Origin: Gammaproteobacteria bacterium
GTDB lineage: Bacteria > Pseudomonadota > Gammaproteobacteria > Steroidobacterales > Steroidobacteraceae
Length of the DNA stretch: 42,228 nt
Assembly (NCBI GenBank): GCA_027307325.1
Contig: DAHUXE010000078.1
Coordinates: 1-42,228, forward strand
Direction: 5' to 3'
The notes beneath the pieces are model-generated. The model had not been told where the DNA came from and ran no database searches. It was given only the letters and a program-made list of their open reading frames with translations. The position numbers and the translations under genes are program-made. Below are positions 7,730 to 17,209 of the stretch, piece after piece (within the stretch, counting starts at the first letter, position 1; each line of letters begins with the position of its first letter).

Positions 7730-9064
7730 ATGTCTCGCGTTCTTAGAGCTTCGGTCGGTACTCTTCTTGCGTTCCTGGTTCTCAACATCGGTCTGCCGAG
7801 CGCCTACGCGGTCCCGGTATTTGCGCGGCAGACCGGCCTGCCCTGCCAGTCATGCCATACCGTCGCGCCCGAGCTCACTCCTTTCGGACGTGATTTCAAG
7901 CTGCGCGGTTTCGTCCTCTCAGCGTTACCCAAGATCGAGAGCAAGACCTCCACGCCATTGAGCCTCAACCGCATGCCGGCGTTTGCACTGGAGGTCGACC
8001 TGGCCGACAGCTTCACCCAGACGAGTCAGCCGGGTACGCAGAACGGCAACGTGCAATTTCCATCCAAGTTGAAGTTGTTCGCCGCCGGCGCCCTCGGGGA
8101 CAACGTCGGCATGTTCTCGTATCTCGAGTACACACAGCCAGACGACCACTTCTCCATCGACCTCACCGACATTCGCGTTGTCGGCAGCGGCGAGATCGCG
8201 GGCAAGGACGCAATCTACGGGCTCACGATCAACAACGCACCGACGCTCGAGGACCCGTGGAACACACTCAACGTCTGGTCCTTCCCTCATGTGCACTCCG
8301 AGGTTGCGCCCACGCCGGCTACCGCCGCGCTTCTGGGTGGAACCCTGGCCGATTCCGGATTGGTCGCCGGTGTCGGCGGCTATATCCTCTGGGACAATCA
8401 CTGGTATGCCGACGTCACGCTCTACCGCTCGGCGCCCACCGGCGCGGCCCAGCCGATAGTCAAGCCCGGCGCCACGGAGGGTCTGGTGCCTTACGCAAGA
8501 TTCGCGTGGCAGAGCACCCTGGGGCCGGACTACCTGGAACTCGGCGCTTCGGCGATCCAGGCGAAGTTCATCCAGGGCATCTCGGGTGCGGGTGCCGGCG
8601 GTCTTGACGATCGCTACCGCGATATCAGCGCCGACGCGCAGTTCGAACACCCCGTGGGCGACAACCTGCTTACCCTGCATGCCGCCTACATCCGTGAGCA
8701 GCAGACCCTCGATTCGAGCTCCGCCGCAAGCCTGTCCAACCCGGCTGATTCGCTGAATACCCTGCGAGCGGACGGAACCTTCCTGCTGCGGCCGTTCACG
8801 GCGTTCTCTCTGGCTTACTTCTCTACCACCGGCAGCCGGGACCCGCAGCTCTACACCGCCGCACCGATCACCGGCTCTGCGGGCAAACCGGACAGTGATG
8901 GATGGATTCTGCAGGTGGATTTTCTGCCATTGCAGAACATACAGCTCATCGTGCAGTACACCCTCTACGACAAATTCAACGGCACCCGCAACAACTACGA
9001 TAGCGCGGGCCGCAGCGCGGCCGACAACGACACGCTATTCCTGCTGGCGATGTTCGATTTCTAG
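7730..9064 (+). CDS. Outer-membrane porin with an N-terminal c-type heme motif (Cyc2-like fused cytochrome-porin)
   Basis: The 444-residue protein starts with a signal peptide (cleavage expected after AYA27). The mature protein begins VPVFARQTGLPC and carries one heme motif CQSCH at residues 39-43, then PELTPFGRDFKL. The rest is a series of amphipathic beta strands ending in Phe (AMFDF), as outer-membrane barrels do. This order, a single small heme segment followed by a porin of about 400 residues, is that of the Cyc2 family, whose characterised members oxidise Fe(II) at the cell surface. The same FARQTG-CxxCH-ELTPFGR start also occurs in porins of bacteria not known to oxidise iron, so the function remains inferred. 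Start ATG 7730 follows a strong AGGGAGGAG site. It sits divergent from the iron-sulfur/ferritin fusion, which would fit a shared redox or iron theme, and convergent with prfC. Confidence 0.75.
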   Translation: MSRVLRASVGTLLAFLVLNIGLPSAYAVPVFARQTGLPCQSCHTVAPELTPFGRDFKLRGFVLSALPKIESKTSTPLSLNRMPAFALEVDLADSFTQTSQPGTQNGNVQFPSKLKLFAAGALGDNVGMFSYLEYTQPDDHFSIDLTDIRVVGSGEIAGKDAIYGLTINNAPTLEDPWNTLNVWSFPHVHSEVAPTPATAALLGGTLADSGLVAGVGGYILWDNHWYADVTLYRSAPTGAAQPIVKPGATEGLVPYARFAWQSTLGPDYLELGASAIQAKFIQGISGAGAGGLDDRYRDISADAQFEHPVGDNLLTLHAAYIREQQTLDSSSAASLSNPADSLNTLRADGTFLLRPFTAFSLAYFSTTGSRDPQLYTAAPITGSAGKPDSDGWILQVDFLPLQNIQLIVQYTLYDKFNGTRNNYDSAGRSAADNDTLFLLAMFDF

Positions 9065-9131
9065 CGCGCCGTGCGGCCGCGCAGAGCGCGGGCATCTGGT
9101 ACGTGATCCCCCGGCAGCGCCGGACGAAATT

Positions 9132-10721
9132 TCAGGACAAGGCGTGCTCGCGGGTCTCGTGGAAGACGATCCCCGGCCAGCGCTCGATCGTCAGCTGGAG
9201 ATTGACGCGCGAGGGCGCGAGATACACCAGCGCGCCGGCGTGATCGACCGCCAGGTGCTCGTAGGCGCGGGCGCGGAACTCCTCGAGGCGCTGCGCGTCG
9301 GCGCCGTCGATCCAGCGTGCGGTATGCACCGTGACCGGCTCGAACACGCACTGCACGCCGTACTCATCCGCGAGACGGAAGGCCACCACCTCGAACTGCA
9401 GCTGGCCGACCGCGCCGAGGATCAGCTCGTTGTTGCGCAGCGGCCGGAACAGTTGCGTCGCCCCCTCCTCGCACAGCTGCGACAGGCCCTTCTGCAGCGC
9501 CTTCATGCGCAGCGGATCCCTGAGCACCGCGCGCCGGAAGATTTCCGGGGCGAAGTTCGGCACACCGGTGAATGCGAGCCGCTCGCCCTGGGTGAAGCTG
9601 TCCCCGATGTTGATGGTGCCGTAGTTGTGAAGCCCGATGATGTCCCCGGCCCAGGCCTCCTCGGCCTGCGTACGATCGGCCGCCATGAAGGTGAGCGCAT
9701 CGGCGACCCGCACCTCCTTGGCCATGCGCACGTGGTAGAGGCGCATGCCGCGCGTGTACTTGCCGGCGCACAGGCGCAGGAACGCGATCCGGTCCCGATG
9801 CTGAGGGTCCATGTTGGCCTGGATCTTGAAGACGAAGCCCGCGAGCGCTGGCTCCTCGGGGGCGACGGTGCGCTCGCGCGCGGCGCGCGGCAGCGGTCCC
9901 GGAGCGTGTGTCACGAAGGCCGCGAGCAGCTCCTCGACCCCGAAGTTGTTGATGGCGGAGCCGAAGAATACCGGTGTCTGCCGTCCGGCGCGGTAGGCCT
10001 CACGGTCGAAGCTCCCGGTCGCCCCCTTCACCAGCTCGATCTCCTCGAGGAAGGCTGGCGCCATATCCCCGAGAAACTCGCGCGCGGCGGCGCTCGCGAG
10101 GCCGTCGATGGTGCGGTTCTCGCCGACCCGGCCGCGCTCGCCCGCCGCGTAGGCGTAGATGCGGTCCTCGGCGAGGTGGTAGATGCCGCGCAGCTCGCGC
10201 CCCATGCCGATCGGCCAGGTCACGGGCGCCGTGCCGATGCCCAGCACCTTCTCGATCTCGTCCAGCAGCTCGACGGGAGGACGCCCGTCGCGGTCGAGCT
10301 TGTTGATGAAGGTCATGATCGGCGTGTCGCGCAGCCGACAGACCTCCATGAGCTTGATGGTGCGCTCCTCGACCCCCTTGGCGCAGTCGATCACCATGAG
10401 CGCCGAGTCCACCGCGGTGAGCGTACGGTAGGTGTCCTCGGAGAAGTCCTCGTGCCCCGGCGTATCGAGCAGGTTGACGACGCAGTCGCGATACGGGAAC
10501 TGCATCACCGAGGAGGTCACCGAGATGCCGCGCTGCTGCTCGAGCCGCATCCAGTCGGAGGTGGCGTGGCGGGCGGCCTTGCGGCCCTTGACGGTGCCCG
10601 CCATCTGGATGGCGCCGCCGAACAGCAGCAGCTTCTCGGTGAGGGTGGTCTTGCCCGCGTCGGGGTGCGAAATGATCGCGAAGGTTCGTCGCCGATGGAT
10701 TTCGGCAGCCGGATCGGCCAT
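9132..10721 (-). CDS. prfC: Peptide chain release factor 3 (RF3)
   Basis: RF3 is a translational GTPase that removes RF1/RF2 from the ribosome after peptide release. The 529-residue product (the E. coli length) begins [20 protein letters not shown], with the G1 loop HPDAGKTT at residues 19-26, the switch region around RGISVTSS, the G3 motif DTPGHEDF and the G4 motif NKLDRDG, followed by the domain II and III sequence typical of RF3. I chose the ATG at 10721 because the family begins there; the longer frame to 10763 would overlap rimI. It is the last gene of a minus-strand run pssA, uracil-DNA glycosylase, rimI, prfC, lying 16 bases after rimI. Confidence 0.96.
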   Translation of the reverse strand: MADPAAEIHRRRTFAIISHPDAGKTTLTEKLLLFGGAIQMAGTVKGRKAARHATSDWMRLEQQRGISVTSSVMQFPYRDCVVNLLDTPGHEDFSEDTYRTLTAVDSALMVIDCAKGVEERTIKLMEVCRLRDTPIMTFINKLDRDGRPPVELLDEIEKVLGIGTAPVTWPIGMGRELRGIYHLAEDRIYAYAAGERGRVGENRTIDGLASAAAREFLGDMAPAFLEEIELVKGATGSFDREAYRAGRQTPVFFGSAINNFGVEELLAAFVTHAPGPLPRAARERTVAPEEPALAGFVFKIQANMDPQHRDRIAFLRLCAGKYTRGMRLYHVRMAKEVRVADALTFMAADRTQAEEAWAGDIIGLHNYGTINIGDSFTQGERLAFTGVPNFAPEIFRRAVLRDPLRMKALQKGLSQLCEEGATQLFRPLRNNELILGAVGQLQFEVVAFRLADEYGVQCVFEPVTVHTARWIDGADAQRLEEFRARAYEHLAVDHAGALVYLAPSRVNLQLTIERWPGIVFHETREHALS

Positions 10722-10737
10722 GAGGATTGCCTGCGTC

Positions 10738-11235
10738 TCAGCCCGAGCGGCTGCGTGAGGCACGCAATCCGAGCCGCAGCACGGCCGCGTCCTCGCGCCC
10801 AGCGACGGCCTGGTAATAGCCGCGCCGCATGCCGACCTGCTCGAAGCCGTGTGCCAGGTAGAGCCGGATGGCCGCGGTATTGGACGGACGCACTTCGAGG
10901 AACGCCTCTTTCATGCCGGCGGCCGCGGCGCGCTCGACCAGGAGCGTCAGCAGCCGCGCCCCGAGGCCCTGGCAGCGGAACGCCTCGGCGACGCACAGAT
11001 TGAGAATGTGCGCCTCGCCGGCGCCGACGCTCATCACGGCGTAGCCCGCGACTTGCTGCCCGAGAGTCGCCACGCGGCAGGTGTACCCGACCCGCAGGCA
11101 ATCCCGGAAGATCCCCTCGCTCCAGGGAAACTGGTACGAGGAACGCTCGATCGCGACGACCTCGGGAACGTCGGCGTCGCGCATCGCGCGCATCGCATCC
11201 GGCGATCCGCCGAGCAATTCAGGAGCGGTGGCCAT
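10738..11235 (-). CDS. rimI: Ribosomal protein S18 alanine N-acetyltransferase
   Basis: This 165-residue GNAT acetyltransferase matches RimI, which acetylates the N-terminal alanine of ribosomal protein S18 using acetyl-CoA. Visible marks are [17 protein letters not shown] near the start, the acetyl-CoA loop [10 protein letters not shown] at about 87-96, and LEVRPSN (Glu114) with LYLAHGF (Tyr126), which correspond to the catalytic Glu and Tyr. The ATG at 11235 is preceded by GAGCGAGGACCG, a usable ribosome site, and overlaps the end of the glycosylase gene by 17 bases, indicating coupled translation. A downstream start at MRAMRD is possible and would give a protein closer to the 148-residue E. 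coli enzyme. Confidence 0.92.
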   Translation of the reverse strand: MATAPELLGGSPDAMRAMRDADVPEVVAIERSSYQFPWSEGIFRDCLRVGYTCRVATLGQQVAGYAVMSVGAGEAHILNLCVAEAFRCQGLGARLLTLLVERAAAAGMKEAFLEVRPSNTAAIRLYLAHGFEQVGMRRGYYQAVAGREDAAVLRLGLRASRSRSG

Positions 11236-11932
11236 CGGTCCTCGCTCCCTGCGTGAGCTGTTGATACAGGTTGCGGGCAAACTTGAGGTCCTCCCATGCC
11301 TTGCGCTTCTCGCCGGGTGAGCGCAGCAGATAGGCGGGATGATACGTTACGACGAGCGGGGTATTCAGCTCGCCGAAGGAATGGACGCGGCCCCGCAGCT
11401 TTCCTAAGGGGGCGTCGGTGCCGAGCAGGCTCTGCGCCGCGATCCGTCCGACCGCGAGCATGATCTTCGGCTGCAGCAACGCGATCTGCCGCACGAGATA
11501 CGGCAGGCACGCCGCCACCTCCTCCGGCTTCGGATCGCGGTTGCCGGGCGGCCGGCTCTTCAGCACGTTGGCGATGTAGACGTTCCGCGCGCGGTCGAGC
11601 CCGATGGCGCGCAGCATCGCATCGAGCAGCTGCCCCGCGGCGCCCACGAACGGCTCGCCGCGCCGGTCCTCCTCGGCGCCCGGTGCCTCCCCGATCACCA
11701 GCCAGTCCGAGCGCATCGGCCCCACTCCGAACACGCCCTGGGTGCGGGTGAGATGCAGCGGACAACGCGTGCACTGAAGCACTTCGGCGCGCAGCGCCTG
11801 CCAGCGCTCAGACGCCTCGCCCGCGGCTTCCCGGGGCGGCGGTGCGGCTGGCTGCGCTGCCGGCGGCGTGCGCGGCACCCACACGTCGATGCCGATCGCC
11901 TCGAGATATTCCCGGCGCCGCTCGGTCGCCAT
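11219..11932 (-). CDS. Family-4 uracil-DNA glycosylase
   Basis: The 237-residue protein removes uracil from DNA in base-excision repair. After an N-terminal Ala-Pro-rich stretch it has the CTRC pair (Cys54, Cys57), motif [10 protein letters not shown] at 81-89, [10 protein letters not shown], the [13 protein letters not shown] segment, and the C-terminal motif [11 protein letters not shown]. These are hallmarks of the family-4 enzymes related to an SPO1 phage polymerase segment. Only one further cysteine, Cys142, is present in the whole protein, although family-4 enzymes are described with four cysteine ligands for a 4Fe-4S cluster. The ATG at 11932 ([18 protein letters not shown]) is chosen on family similarity; the frame is open to 12001 inside pssA. 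It lies 11 bases after pssA and overlaps rimI. Confidence 0.92.
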   Translation of the reverse strand: MATERRREYLEAIGIDVWVPRTPPAAQPAAPPPREAAGEASERWQALRAEVLQCTRCPLHLTRTQGVFGVGPMRSDWLVIGEAPGAEEDRRGEPFVGAAGQLLDAMLRAIGLDRARNVYIANVLKSRPPGNRDPKPEEVAACLPYLVRQIALLQPKIMLAVGRIAAQSLLGTDAPLGKLRGRVHSFGELNTPLVVTYHPAYLLRSPGEKRKAWEDLKFARNLYQQLTQGARTDGHRS

Positions 11933-11943
11933 GCCCGCAGCCC

Positions 11944-12762
11944 TCAGCCGCTCGGCGCGGGCGCGCCGCGCACCGCGCGCCGGATGCGCCGGCCCACCCA
12001 CAGGAGCGGCGCGGACAGCGCGTACACGCCGAACATCGCGAGCAGGATGCTCGGCGGATCGATGGCGATCGCCACGAAGAACAGCAGCACGAACAGCATG
12101 TAGACGAATTTGATGCGCCGGTCGAGGTTGAACTGCTTGAAGCTCGGATAGCCGAAGCGGCTCACCATCAGTGCACCTGCGGTCGCGGTCACGACGAAGG
12201 CGGCGATCAGCCCCGTGAGGCCCGGCTCATGCCACTCGCTGCTGAACCAGACGAAAGCCGCGACGATGGCCGCGCCCGAGGGGCTCGGCAGACCCTCGAA
12301 GAAGCGCTTGTCGGCGGTCGCCGCCCGCGCGTTGAAGCGTGCCAGGCGCAGCCCGGCCGCTGCCGTATAGAAGAAGCACGCCAGCCAGCCGAAGCGCCCC
12401 CACAGGTGGCCGAACTCCATGATGCGCACCACGCCCCACTGGTACGCCACGATCGCCGGCGCGACCCCGAAGGCCACCATGTCGGCGAGACTGTCGTACT
12501 CCTTGCCGAAGGAGCTCTCGGTGTGCGTCAGCCGCGCAATGCGCCCGTCCAGGGTGTCGAAGATCATGGCGGCGAACACGGCCATGCCGGCCGGTGCGAA
12601 GTGCTTGTCGATCGCCGCCACCACCGCATAGAAGCCCGAGAACAGGCAGGCGGTCGTCAGCAGGTTCGGCAGCAGGTAGATTGCCCGGCTGCGCGGCCGG
12701 GCGTGGGGGTCGGGCTGTGTCTCCACCGGGTTCGGCTCGTCAATGGACCGGGATCCGGTCAA
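11944..12762 (-). CDS. pssA: CDP-diacylglycerol-serine O-phosphatidyltransferase (phosphatidylserine synthase)
   Basis: The enzyme makes phosphatidylserine from CDP-diacylglycerol and serine, the precursor of phosphatidylethanolamine, in the inner membrane. The 272-residue protein shows the CDP-alcohol phosphatidyltransferase signature with Asp69, Asp72, Gly73, Ala76, Arg77, Gly86, Asp90 and Asp94 in the right spacing, preceded by [18 protein letters not shown], typical of the Bacillus-like (membrane-integral) PssA group. Several hydrophobic helices follow to about residue 260. The start is uncertain: the frame opens with TTG at 12762 and the next candidate is GTG at 12726; neither has a strong ribosome site. 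It is divergent from proS, with only 68 bases between, and heads the operon with the glycosylase, rimI and prfC. Confidence 0.93.
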   Translation of the reverse strand: MTGSRSIDEPNPVETQPDPHARPRSRAIYLLPNLLTTACLFSGFYAVVAAIDKHFAPAGMAVFAAMIFDTLDGRIARLTHTESSFGKEYDSLADMVAFGVAPAIVAYQWGVVRIMEFGHLWGRFGWLACFFYTAAAGLRLARFNARAATADKRFFEGLPSPSGAAIVAAFVWFSSEWHEPGLTGLIAAFVVTATAGALMVSRFGYPSFKQFNLDRRIKFVYMLFVLLFFVAIAIDPPSILLAMFGVYALSAPLLWVGRRIRRAVRGAPAPSG

Positions 12763-12830
12763 TCGGCGGGCATTTTATCAGGGGCCTCCTGCTAAGATGC
12801 CAACTCCTTGTTTTTTTGGCCCCAAGAGCG

Positions 12831-14537
12831 ATGCGCCTTTCCCACTACCCCATCAACACCGTGAAAGAGACCCCCGCCGAGGCGGAGGTCGTGAGCCATC
12901 AGCTGATGCTGCGCGCCGGGCTGATCCGGCGCCTGGCGGCGGGCCTCTATAGCTGGCTGCCACTCGGCCTGCGCGTGCTGCAGAAGGTCGAGCGCATCAT
13001 CCGCGAGGAGATGAACCGCGCCGGGGCGTTCGAGCTCGTGATGCCGGTGATCCAGCCGGCCGAGCTCTGGCAGGAGTCCGGGCGCTGGACCAAATACGGG
13101 CCGGAGCTGCTGCGCATCAAGGACCGCCACCAGCGTGATTTCGTGGCCGGCCCGACCCATGAAGAGGTGATCACCGACATCGCCCGGCGCGAGCTGAAGA
13201 GCTACCGGCAGCTGCCGGTGAATTTCTACCAGATCCAGACCAAGTTCCGCGACGAGGTGCGGCCGCGCTTCGGCGTCATGCGCGCCCGCGAGTTCATCAT
13301 GAAGGACGCCTACTCGTTTCACCTCGACGAGGAGTCGCTGCGCGAGGGCTATCGCGCCATGTATGACGCCTACACGCGCATCTTCACGCGCACCGGTCTG
13401 AAGTTCCGCGCGGTGCGCGCCGACTCGGGCGCGATCGGCGGCGACGTCAGCCAGGAGTTCCACGTGCTCGCCGAATCGGGCGAGGACGCGATCGTGTTCT
13501 CCGACGCGGACGACTACGCGGCGAACCTCGAGGCCGCCGCGGCGTTGCCTCCCACCGAGCCGCGCCCGGCCGCACGCGAAGAGCGGCGCAAGGTCGCGAC
13601 GCCGGGCGCACGCACCATCGAGGACCTGGCGCGCTTCCTCAAGGTCGATCCCGCGCGCTGTGTGAAAACCCTGATCGTCGAGGGTACCGAAGGCGCCGTG
13701 GTAGCGCTGGTGGTGCGCGGCGATCACGAGCTGAACCAGCTCAAGGCGCAGAAGTTGCCGGGCGTGGCGAGCCCGCTGCAGCTGGCGAACGCCGCGCGGG
13801 TACAGGCAGCCACGGGCACCGAGCCGGGCTACGTCGGCCTCGTGGGGCTCGAGTGCCGCATCTACGCCGATCATGCGGCGCTTGCGCTCGCCGACTTCGT
13901 GTGCGGCGCCAACGAGAAGGACCAGCATCTCACCGGCGTGAACTGGGACCGGGACGTCCCGGGCGCCACGCCCGCCGACCTGCGCAAAGTGGTGGAGGGC
14001 GATCCGAGCCCTTCGGGCCGCGGGCGCCTGAAGATCGCGCGCGGCATCGAGGTCGGCCATATATTCCAGCTCGGACGCAATTACAGCGAGCCGATGAAGG
14101 CCCTGGTGCTCGATGAGGCAGGACGCGAGACCGCCCTTTACATGGGCTGTTATGGCATTGGTGTGACGCGTATCGTGGCCGCGGCCATCGAGCAGAATCA
14201 CGATGAGCGCGGCATCATCTGGCCGGATCCGATCGCTCCCTTCCAGGTGGTGCTGGTTCCACTCAACCTGCAGAAGTCCGACCGTGTCCGCGCCGCCACC
14301 GATCGCCTGTACGCCGAGCTCACCGATGCCGGGATCGAAGTACTGCTCGACGACCGTGACGCCCGCCCCGGCGTCAAGTTCGCCGACGCGGAGCTGCTCG
14401 GCATTCCGCATCGGCTGGTGGTGGCGGAGCGCGGCCTCGAAGCCGGCAGACTCGAGTACCGGCACCGGCGCGACCGGGAGAGCACCGAGTTCCCCGCCGG
14501 CGAGGCGCTCAGCTTCATACGCGCTCGTCTGGGGTAA
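12831..14537 (+). CDS. proS: Prolyl-tRNA synthetase (bacterial type with editing insertion)
   Basis: This 568-residue class II synthetase charges tRNA-Pro. It begins [20 protein letters not shown] and shows motif 2 around [25 protein letters not shown], and motif 3 [17 protein letters not shown] with [12 protein letters not shown], then the anticodon-binding domain to the end. The long insertion between motifs 2 and 3 (about residues 220-400) is the YbaK-like domain that hydrolyses mischarged Ala-tRNA-Pro, as in E. coli (572 residues). The ATG at 12831 matches the family start; the frame is open further upstream through the pssA promoter region, which is not coding. Confidence 0.97.
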   Translation: MRLSHYPINTVKETPAEAEVVSHQLMLRAGLIRRLAAGLYSWLPLGLRVLQKVERIIREEMNRAGAFELVMPVIQPAELWQESGRWTKYGPELLRIKDRHQRDFVAGPTHEEVITDIARRELKSYRQLPVNFYQIQTKFRDEVRPRFGVMRAREFIMKDAYSFHLDEESLREGYRAMYDAYTRIFTRTGLKFRAVRADSGAIGGDVSQEFHVLAESGEDAIVFSDADDYAANLEAAAALPPTEPRPAAREERRKVATPGARTIEDLARFLKVDPARCVKTLIVEGTEGAVVALVVRGDHELNQLKAQKLPGVASPLQLANAARVQAATGTEPGYVGLVGLECRIYADHAALALADFVCGANEKDQHLTGVNWDRDVPGATPADLRKVVEGDPSPSGRGRLKIARGIEVGHIFQLGRNYSEPMKALVLDEAGRETALYMGCYGIGVTRIVAAAIEQNHDERGIIWPDPIAPFQVVLVPLNLQKSDRVRAATDRLYAELTDAGIEVLLDDRDARPGVKFADAELLGIPHRLVVAERGLEAGRLEYRHRRDRESTEFPAGEALSFIRARLG

Positions 14538-14541
14538 GGCG

Positions 14542-15150
14542 ATGCGGCTGGCAGGCGCGGCGTTCGTGGCCGCCCTGGCGCTCGGCGGCGAGCGCGCGCG
14601 TGCCGATCAGCAACTCGATCCGGCGCTGCGCGAGGTGGTCACGCACGCGATCGCCGAGGCGCAGTGCTTCACCGACCAGTACGATTCGGCGGTCTGGTAC
14701 ACCCTCATGGAGCCGCGGCTGCGCCCGATCGTGAAGAATGAGTCCGAGCGGCTCGAGATCCTCAAGCAGGTCTATTGCGAGACGCACCGCACCGGCGAAG
14801 CGCGCCTGCCGCCGGGCCTGGTGATGGCGTTGATCGCGATCGAGAGCCGCTTCGACCGCTGGGCGGTGTCCGCCACCGGGGCGGTGGGCCTCATGCAGGT
14901 GATGCCCTTCTGGCCGGAGAAGCTCGGGATGCGCCGCTACGAGCTGGTGCGCGTCGCGCCGAACGTGCGCATGGGCTGCGCGATCCTGCGCTACTACCTC
15001 GGCCACGAGCACGACGACGTGCGCAAGGCGCTCGCGCGCTACAACGGCAGCCCGGGCAAGCGCGACTACCCGGACCGCGTGCTCACCGCGTGGAGACGCT
15101 GGAGCGGCGCGGACGACCTCGGCTTTCCGGCCACCGCGACCGCGCGCTAG
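14542..15150 (+). CDS. Lytic transglycosylase (SLT domain), exported
   Basis: The 202-residue protein has an N-terminal hydrophobic signal (about residues 1-21, ending near RARA) and an SLT-type lysozyme-like domain. The catalytic Glu is Glu101 in ALIAIESRFDRWAVS; ATGAVGLMQVMP (111-122) and YNGSPGKRDYP further on are the other family motifs. Such enzymes cleave peptidoglycan between MurNAc and GlcNAc with 1,6-anhydro ring formation in the periplasm. It starts 4 bases after the proS stop, so the two probably share a transcript; a comparable pairing of proS with a transglycosylase gene occurs in other gammaproteobacteria. No lipobox is visible. A stem-loop region follows the stop. Confidence 0.88.
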   Translation: MRLAGAAFVAALALGGERARADQQLDPALREVVTHAIAEAQCFTDQYDSAVWYTLMEPRLRPIVKNESERLEILKQVYCETHRTGEARLPPGLVMALIAIESRFDRWAVSATGAVGLMQVMPFWPEKLGMRRYELVRVAPNVRMGCAILRYYLGHEHDDVRKALARYNGSPGKRDYPDRVLTAWRRWSGADDLGFPATATAR

Positions 15151-15180
15151 ACGTCCGCCAAAATCACTCGCCGATGCGCA

Positions 15181-15208
15181 GCCGGCAAAAGCGACGCTTT
15201 TTGCCGGC
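15181..15208 (+). terminator. Stem-loop after the lytic transglycosylase gene
   Basis: GCCGGCAAAA at 15181-15190 pairs with TTTTGCCGGC at 15199-15208 across a short GC-containing loop. It lies 30 bases past the transglycosylase stop, between convergent genes. The A/T part of the stem gives U-rich RNA on either strand, but no long T run follows, so termination efficiency is uncertain. Confidence 0.55.
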
Positions 15209-15228
15209 GTCAACCGAAGTAATGTCCG

Positions 15229-15253
15229 CCCAAATCACTTCCTGTGATTTGGG
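15229..15253 (-). terminator. Perfect 10-bp hairpin at the 3' end of ggt
   Basis: CCCAAATCAC (15229-15238) pairs perfectly with GTGATTTGGG (15244-15253) around a TTCCT loop. It spans the stop codon of ggt at 15235-15237. Its left arm, in the sequence GTCCGCCCAAATCACT, is repeated directly as GTCCGCCAAAATCACT at 15153-15168, just after the transglycosylase stop. I infer a bidirectional transcription end for the two convergent operons. Confidence 0.5.
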
Positions 15254-17202
15254 CCAATCGAATGAGTACGCGGCGCCAGCATGCCCGCCACGCCCTCGCG
15301 GCGCGAATCCGCTGCCCCGTCGTAGGTGCCGTCGGGGAGCCGCACGATGCCCTGAATCCCCGAGTTCTCAGCGCGGCCTAACTTCAGCAGCATGCCGCGC
15401 TCGCGCAATCCCGCGAGCACTTCGGGCGTGAACTTGGCGAGCTCGCCGGTGAAAGCCTCGCCGCGCGCGATCAGGTTCGGCAGCTCGATCGCCTGCTTGA
15501 TCGTGAGCTTCCAGGCGAGCAGTCCGAGGAGCGCCTTGGCGTTGTACTCGGTGATGGCCGAGCCGCCCGGCGAGCCGAGCGCCGCCACTAAATTGCCGTC
15601 GCGATCGAGCACGATGACCGGCGCCATCGAGGAGCGCGGGCGCTTGCCGCCGTGCACCGCGTTGGCGACGGGCTGGCCATTGTCGGTTGGAGTGAAGGAG
15701 AAATCCGTGAGCTGGTTGTTGAGCACGAAACCGCCAACGATGCGCCCGGAGCCGAATACCGATTCGATCGTGGTGGTCATGGACACGACGTTGCCGTCGG
15801 CGTCCACCACGACGAAATGACTGGTGCCCTGCGACTCGGTGGTGGCATCCCGGCCGCGCGGCACCGCGATGTCACCCGGCGACGGCGCAGGTCCCGCGTG
15901 CTCGCCGATCAGCTGCGCACGCAGGCGCAGGTACGCGGGATCGAGCAGCCGCTCGACCGGCACGGCGACGAAATGCGGATCGGCGACGTAACGGTCGCGG
16001 TCCGCGTAGGCGAGACGGCTCGCCTGCGCAAACAGGAACCAGGCCTGGGGATCGTTCGGGCCGCGCTGGGCAATGTCGGTCTTCTCCAGCACGCCGAGGA
16101 GCTCCAGCAGGGAGACGCCGCCGGCCGGCGGCGGCGGAGCACAGACGGAGTAGTGGCGGAACGGACGGCACAGCGGCTGGTCCCACTCGGGACGATAGGA
16201 AGCGAGGTCTTGCAGGGTCATCGTTCCGGGCAGAGGCTCGGCGTGCGTCGCGTTGACGATGGCGCGCGCGATCGGGCCCGAGTAGAAGCCACGCGGGCCT
16301 TCCTGCGCGATGCGCTGGAGGGTCTTGGCGTACTCCGGGTTGCGAGCCAGATCGTCCGCCTCGAGAGACTCGCCGTCGGGACGCGCGAACAGCGTGCGGA
16401 TCTCGTTGGTCGGCGGGAACGGCGATCCTTCGCCGAGAAACATCGCCAGCCGCGCCGGCACGCGGAAGCCCTGGCTCGCGGCGCGGATCGCCGGCTGAAA
16501 CAGCTCCTTCCAGCGCATCGAGCCGTATTTCGTATGCGCCGCGTACAGCATGGCGATCACCCCCGGCACGCCGGTGGAGCGGCCGCTGCGCACCGCCTCG
16601 AAGAACGGCAGCGGCTTGCCGTGCTCATCGAGGAACATGTTGGCGGGCGCGCCCGCCGGCGCCTTCTCGCGCCCGTCGAGCGCGCTGACCTCGCGGCTGC
16701 GCGCATCGTAGTACATGAGGAAGGCACCGCCTGCTATCCCTGAGCTCTGCGGCTCGACCAGCCCGAGCATGGTCTGCACCGCGACGGCGGCATCGATCGC
16801 ATCGCCCCCCCTGGTGAGAATCTCGAGCCCCGCCTGGACGGCGAGCGGACTGGCAGCCGCCACCCAGGCCTGCCCCTTCGGATGGTGATGAAAGAAGCCG
16901 ACCCGCGGCGCGGCGAGCGGCTGCGCCGGTGCCAGCGGGGCGGCAGCCGGTGGCGGCTCGGGCGTGGCCGGCTGCGCCGTGGCCGGTGCGGCGGTGACGG
17001 GCACGGCGGCGGGGGATTCCGTGGCGGGGACTTCCGTGGCGGTCGGCCCCGCAGACGCTGGCGGCGGCGGGACCGGCTGCTCCTGCGCGGGCTGCGTGGG
17101 CTTCGCCTCCGGAGCGGGCTGCGCGCCTGCAGGCGCAATGACGCCGCCGCTCGTCGCAACGGCGAGCAGAGCCAGCAGCAGTCCGTGCCTGCGCATCACC
17201 AT
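15235..17202 (-). CDS. ggt: Gamma-glutamyltransferase / glutathione hydrolase precursor
   Basis: GGT cleaves the gamma-glutamyl bond of glutathione in the periplasm. The 655-residue precursor has a signal peptide (about 1-28), an unusual Pro-Ala-rich spacer (about 29-97), then the catalytic region. The autoprocessing and catalytic Thr is Thr460 in GTSHFVVVDADGNVV, which starts the small subunit; GSGRIVGGFVLNNQLTDFS and GSPGGSAI are the other substrate-site motifs. Family members are usually about 560-590 residues, and the Pro-rich spacer accounts for the excess. Start could be ATG 17202 or the ATG two codons on. It begins 7 bases after the acylphosphatase stop, so the two form an operon. Confidence 0.94.
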   Translation of the reverse strand: MVMRRHGLLLALLAVATSGGVIAPAGAQPAPEAKPTQPAQEQPVPPPPASAGPTATEVPATESPAAVPVTAAPATAQPATPEPPPAAAPLAPAQPLAAPRVGFFHHHPKGQAWVAAASPLAVQAGLEILTRGGDAIDAAVAVQTMLGLVEPQSSGIAGGAFLMYYDARSREVSALDGREKAPAGAPANMFLDEHGKPLPFFEAVRSGRSTGVPGVIAMLYAAHTKYGSMRWKELFQPAIRAASQGFRVPARLAMFLGEGSPFPPTNEIRTLFARPDGESLEADDLARNPEYAKTLQRIAQEGPRGFYSGPIARAIVNATHAEPLPGTMTLQDLASYRPEWDQPLCRPFRHYSVCAPPPPAGGVSLLELLGVLEKTDIAQRGPNDPQAWFLFAQASRLAYADRDRYVADPHFVAVPVERLLDPAYLRLRAQLIGEHAGPAPSPGDIAVPRGRDATTESQGTSHFVVVDADGNVVSMTTTIESVFGSGRIVGGFVLNNQLTDFSFTPTDNGQPVANAVHGGKRPRSSMAPVIVLDRDGNLVAALGSPGGSAITEYNAKALLGLLAWKLTIKQAIELPNLIARGEAFTGELAKFTPEVLAGLRERGMLLKLGRAENSGIQGIVRLPDGTYDGAADSRREGVAGMLAPRTHSIGPNHRK

Positions 17203-17209
17203 TTCTCTT

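Noticed and set aside
8895-11003. Plus-strand open frame of 702 codons opposite prfC and rimI
   Set aside because: prfC and rimI on the other strand are certain; the plus-strand translation has no known motif and starts inside the porin gene.
12792-14465. Minus-strand open frame of 557 codons opposite proS
   Set aside because: Antisense shadow of proS without protein-like pattern.
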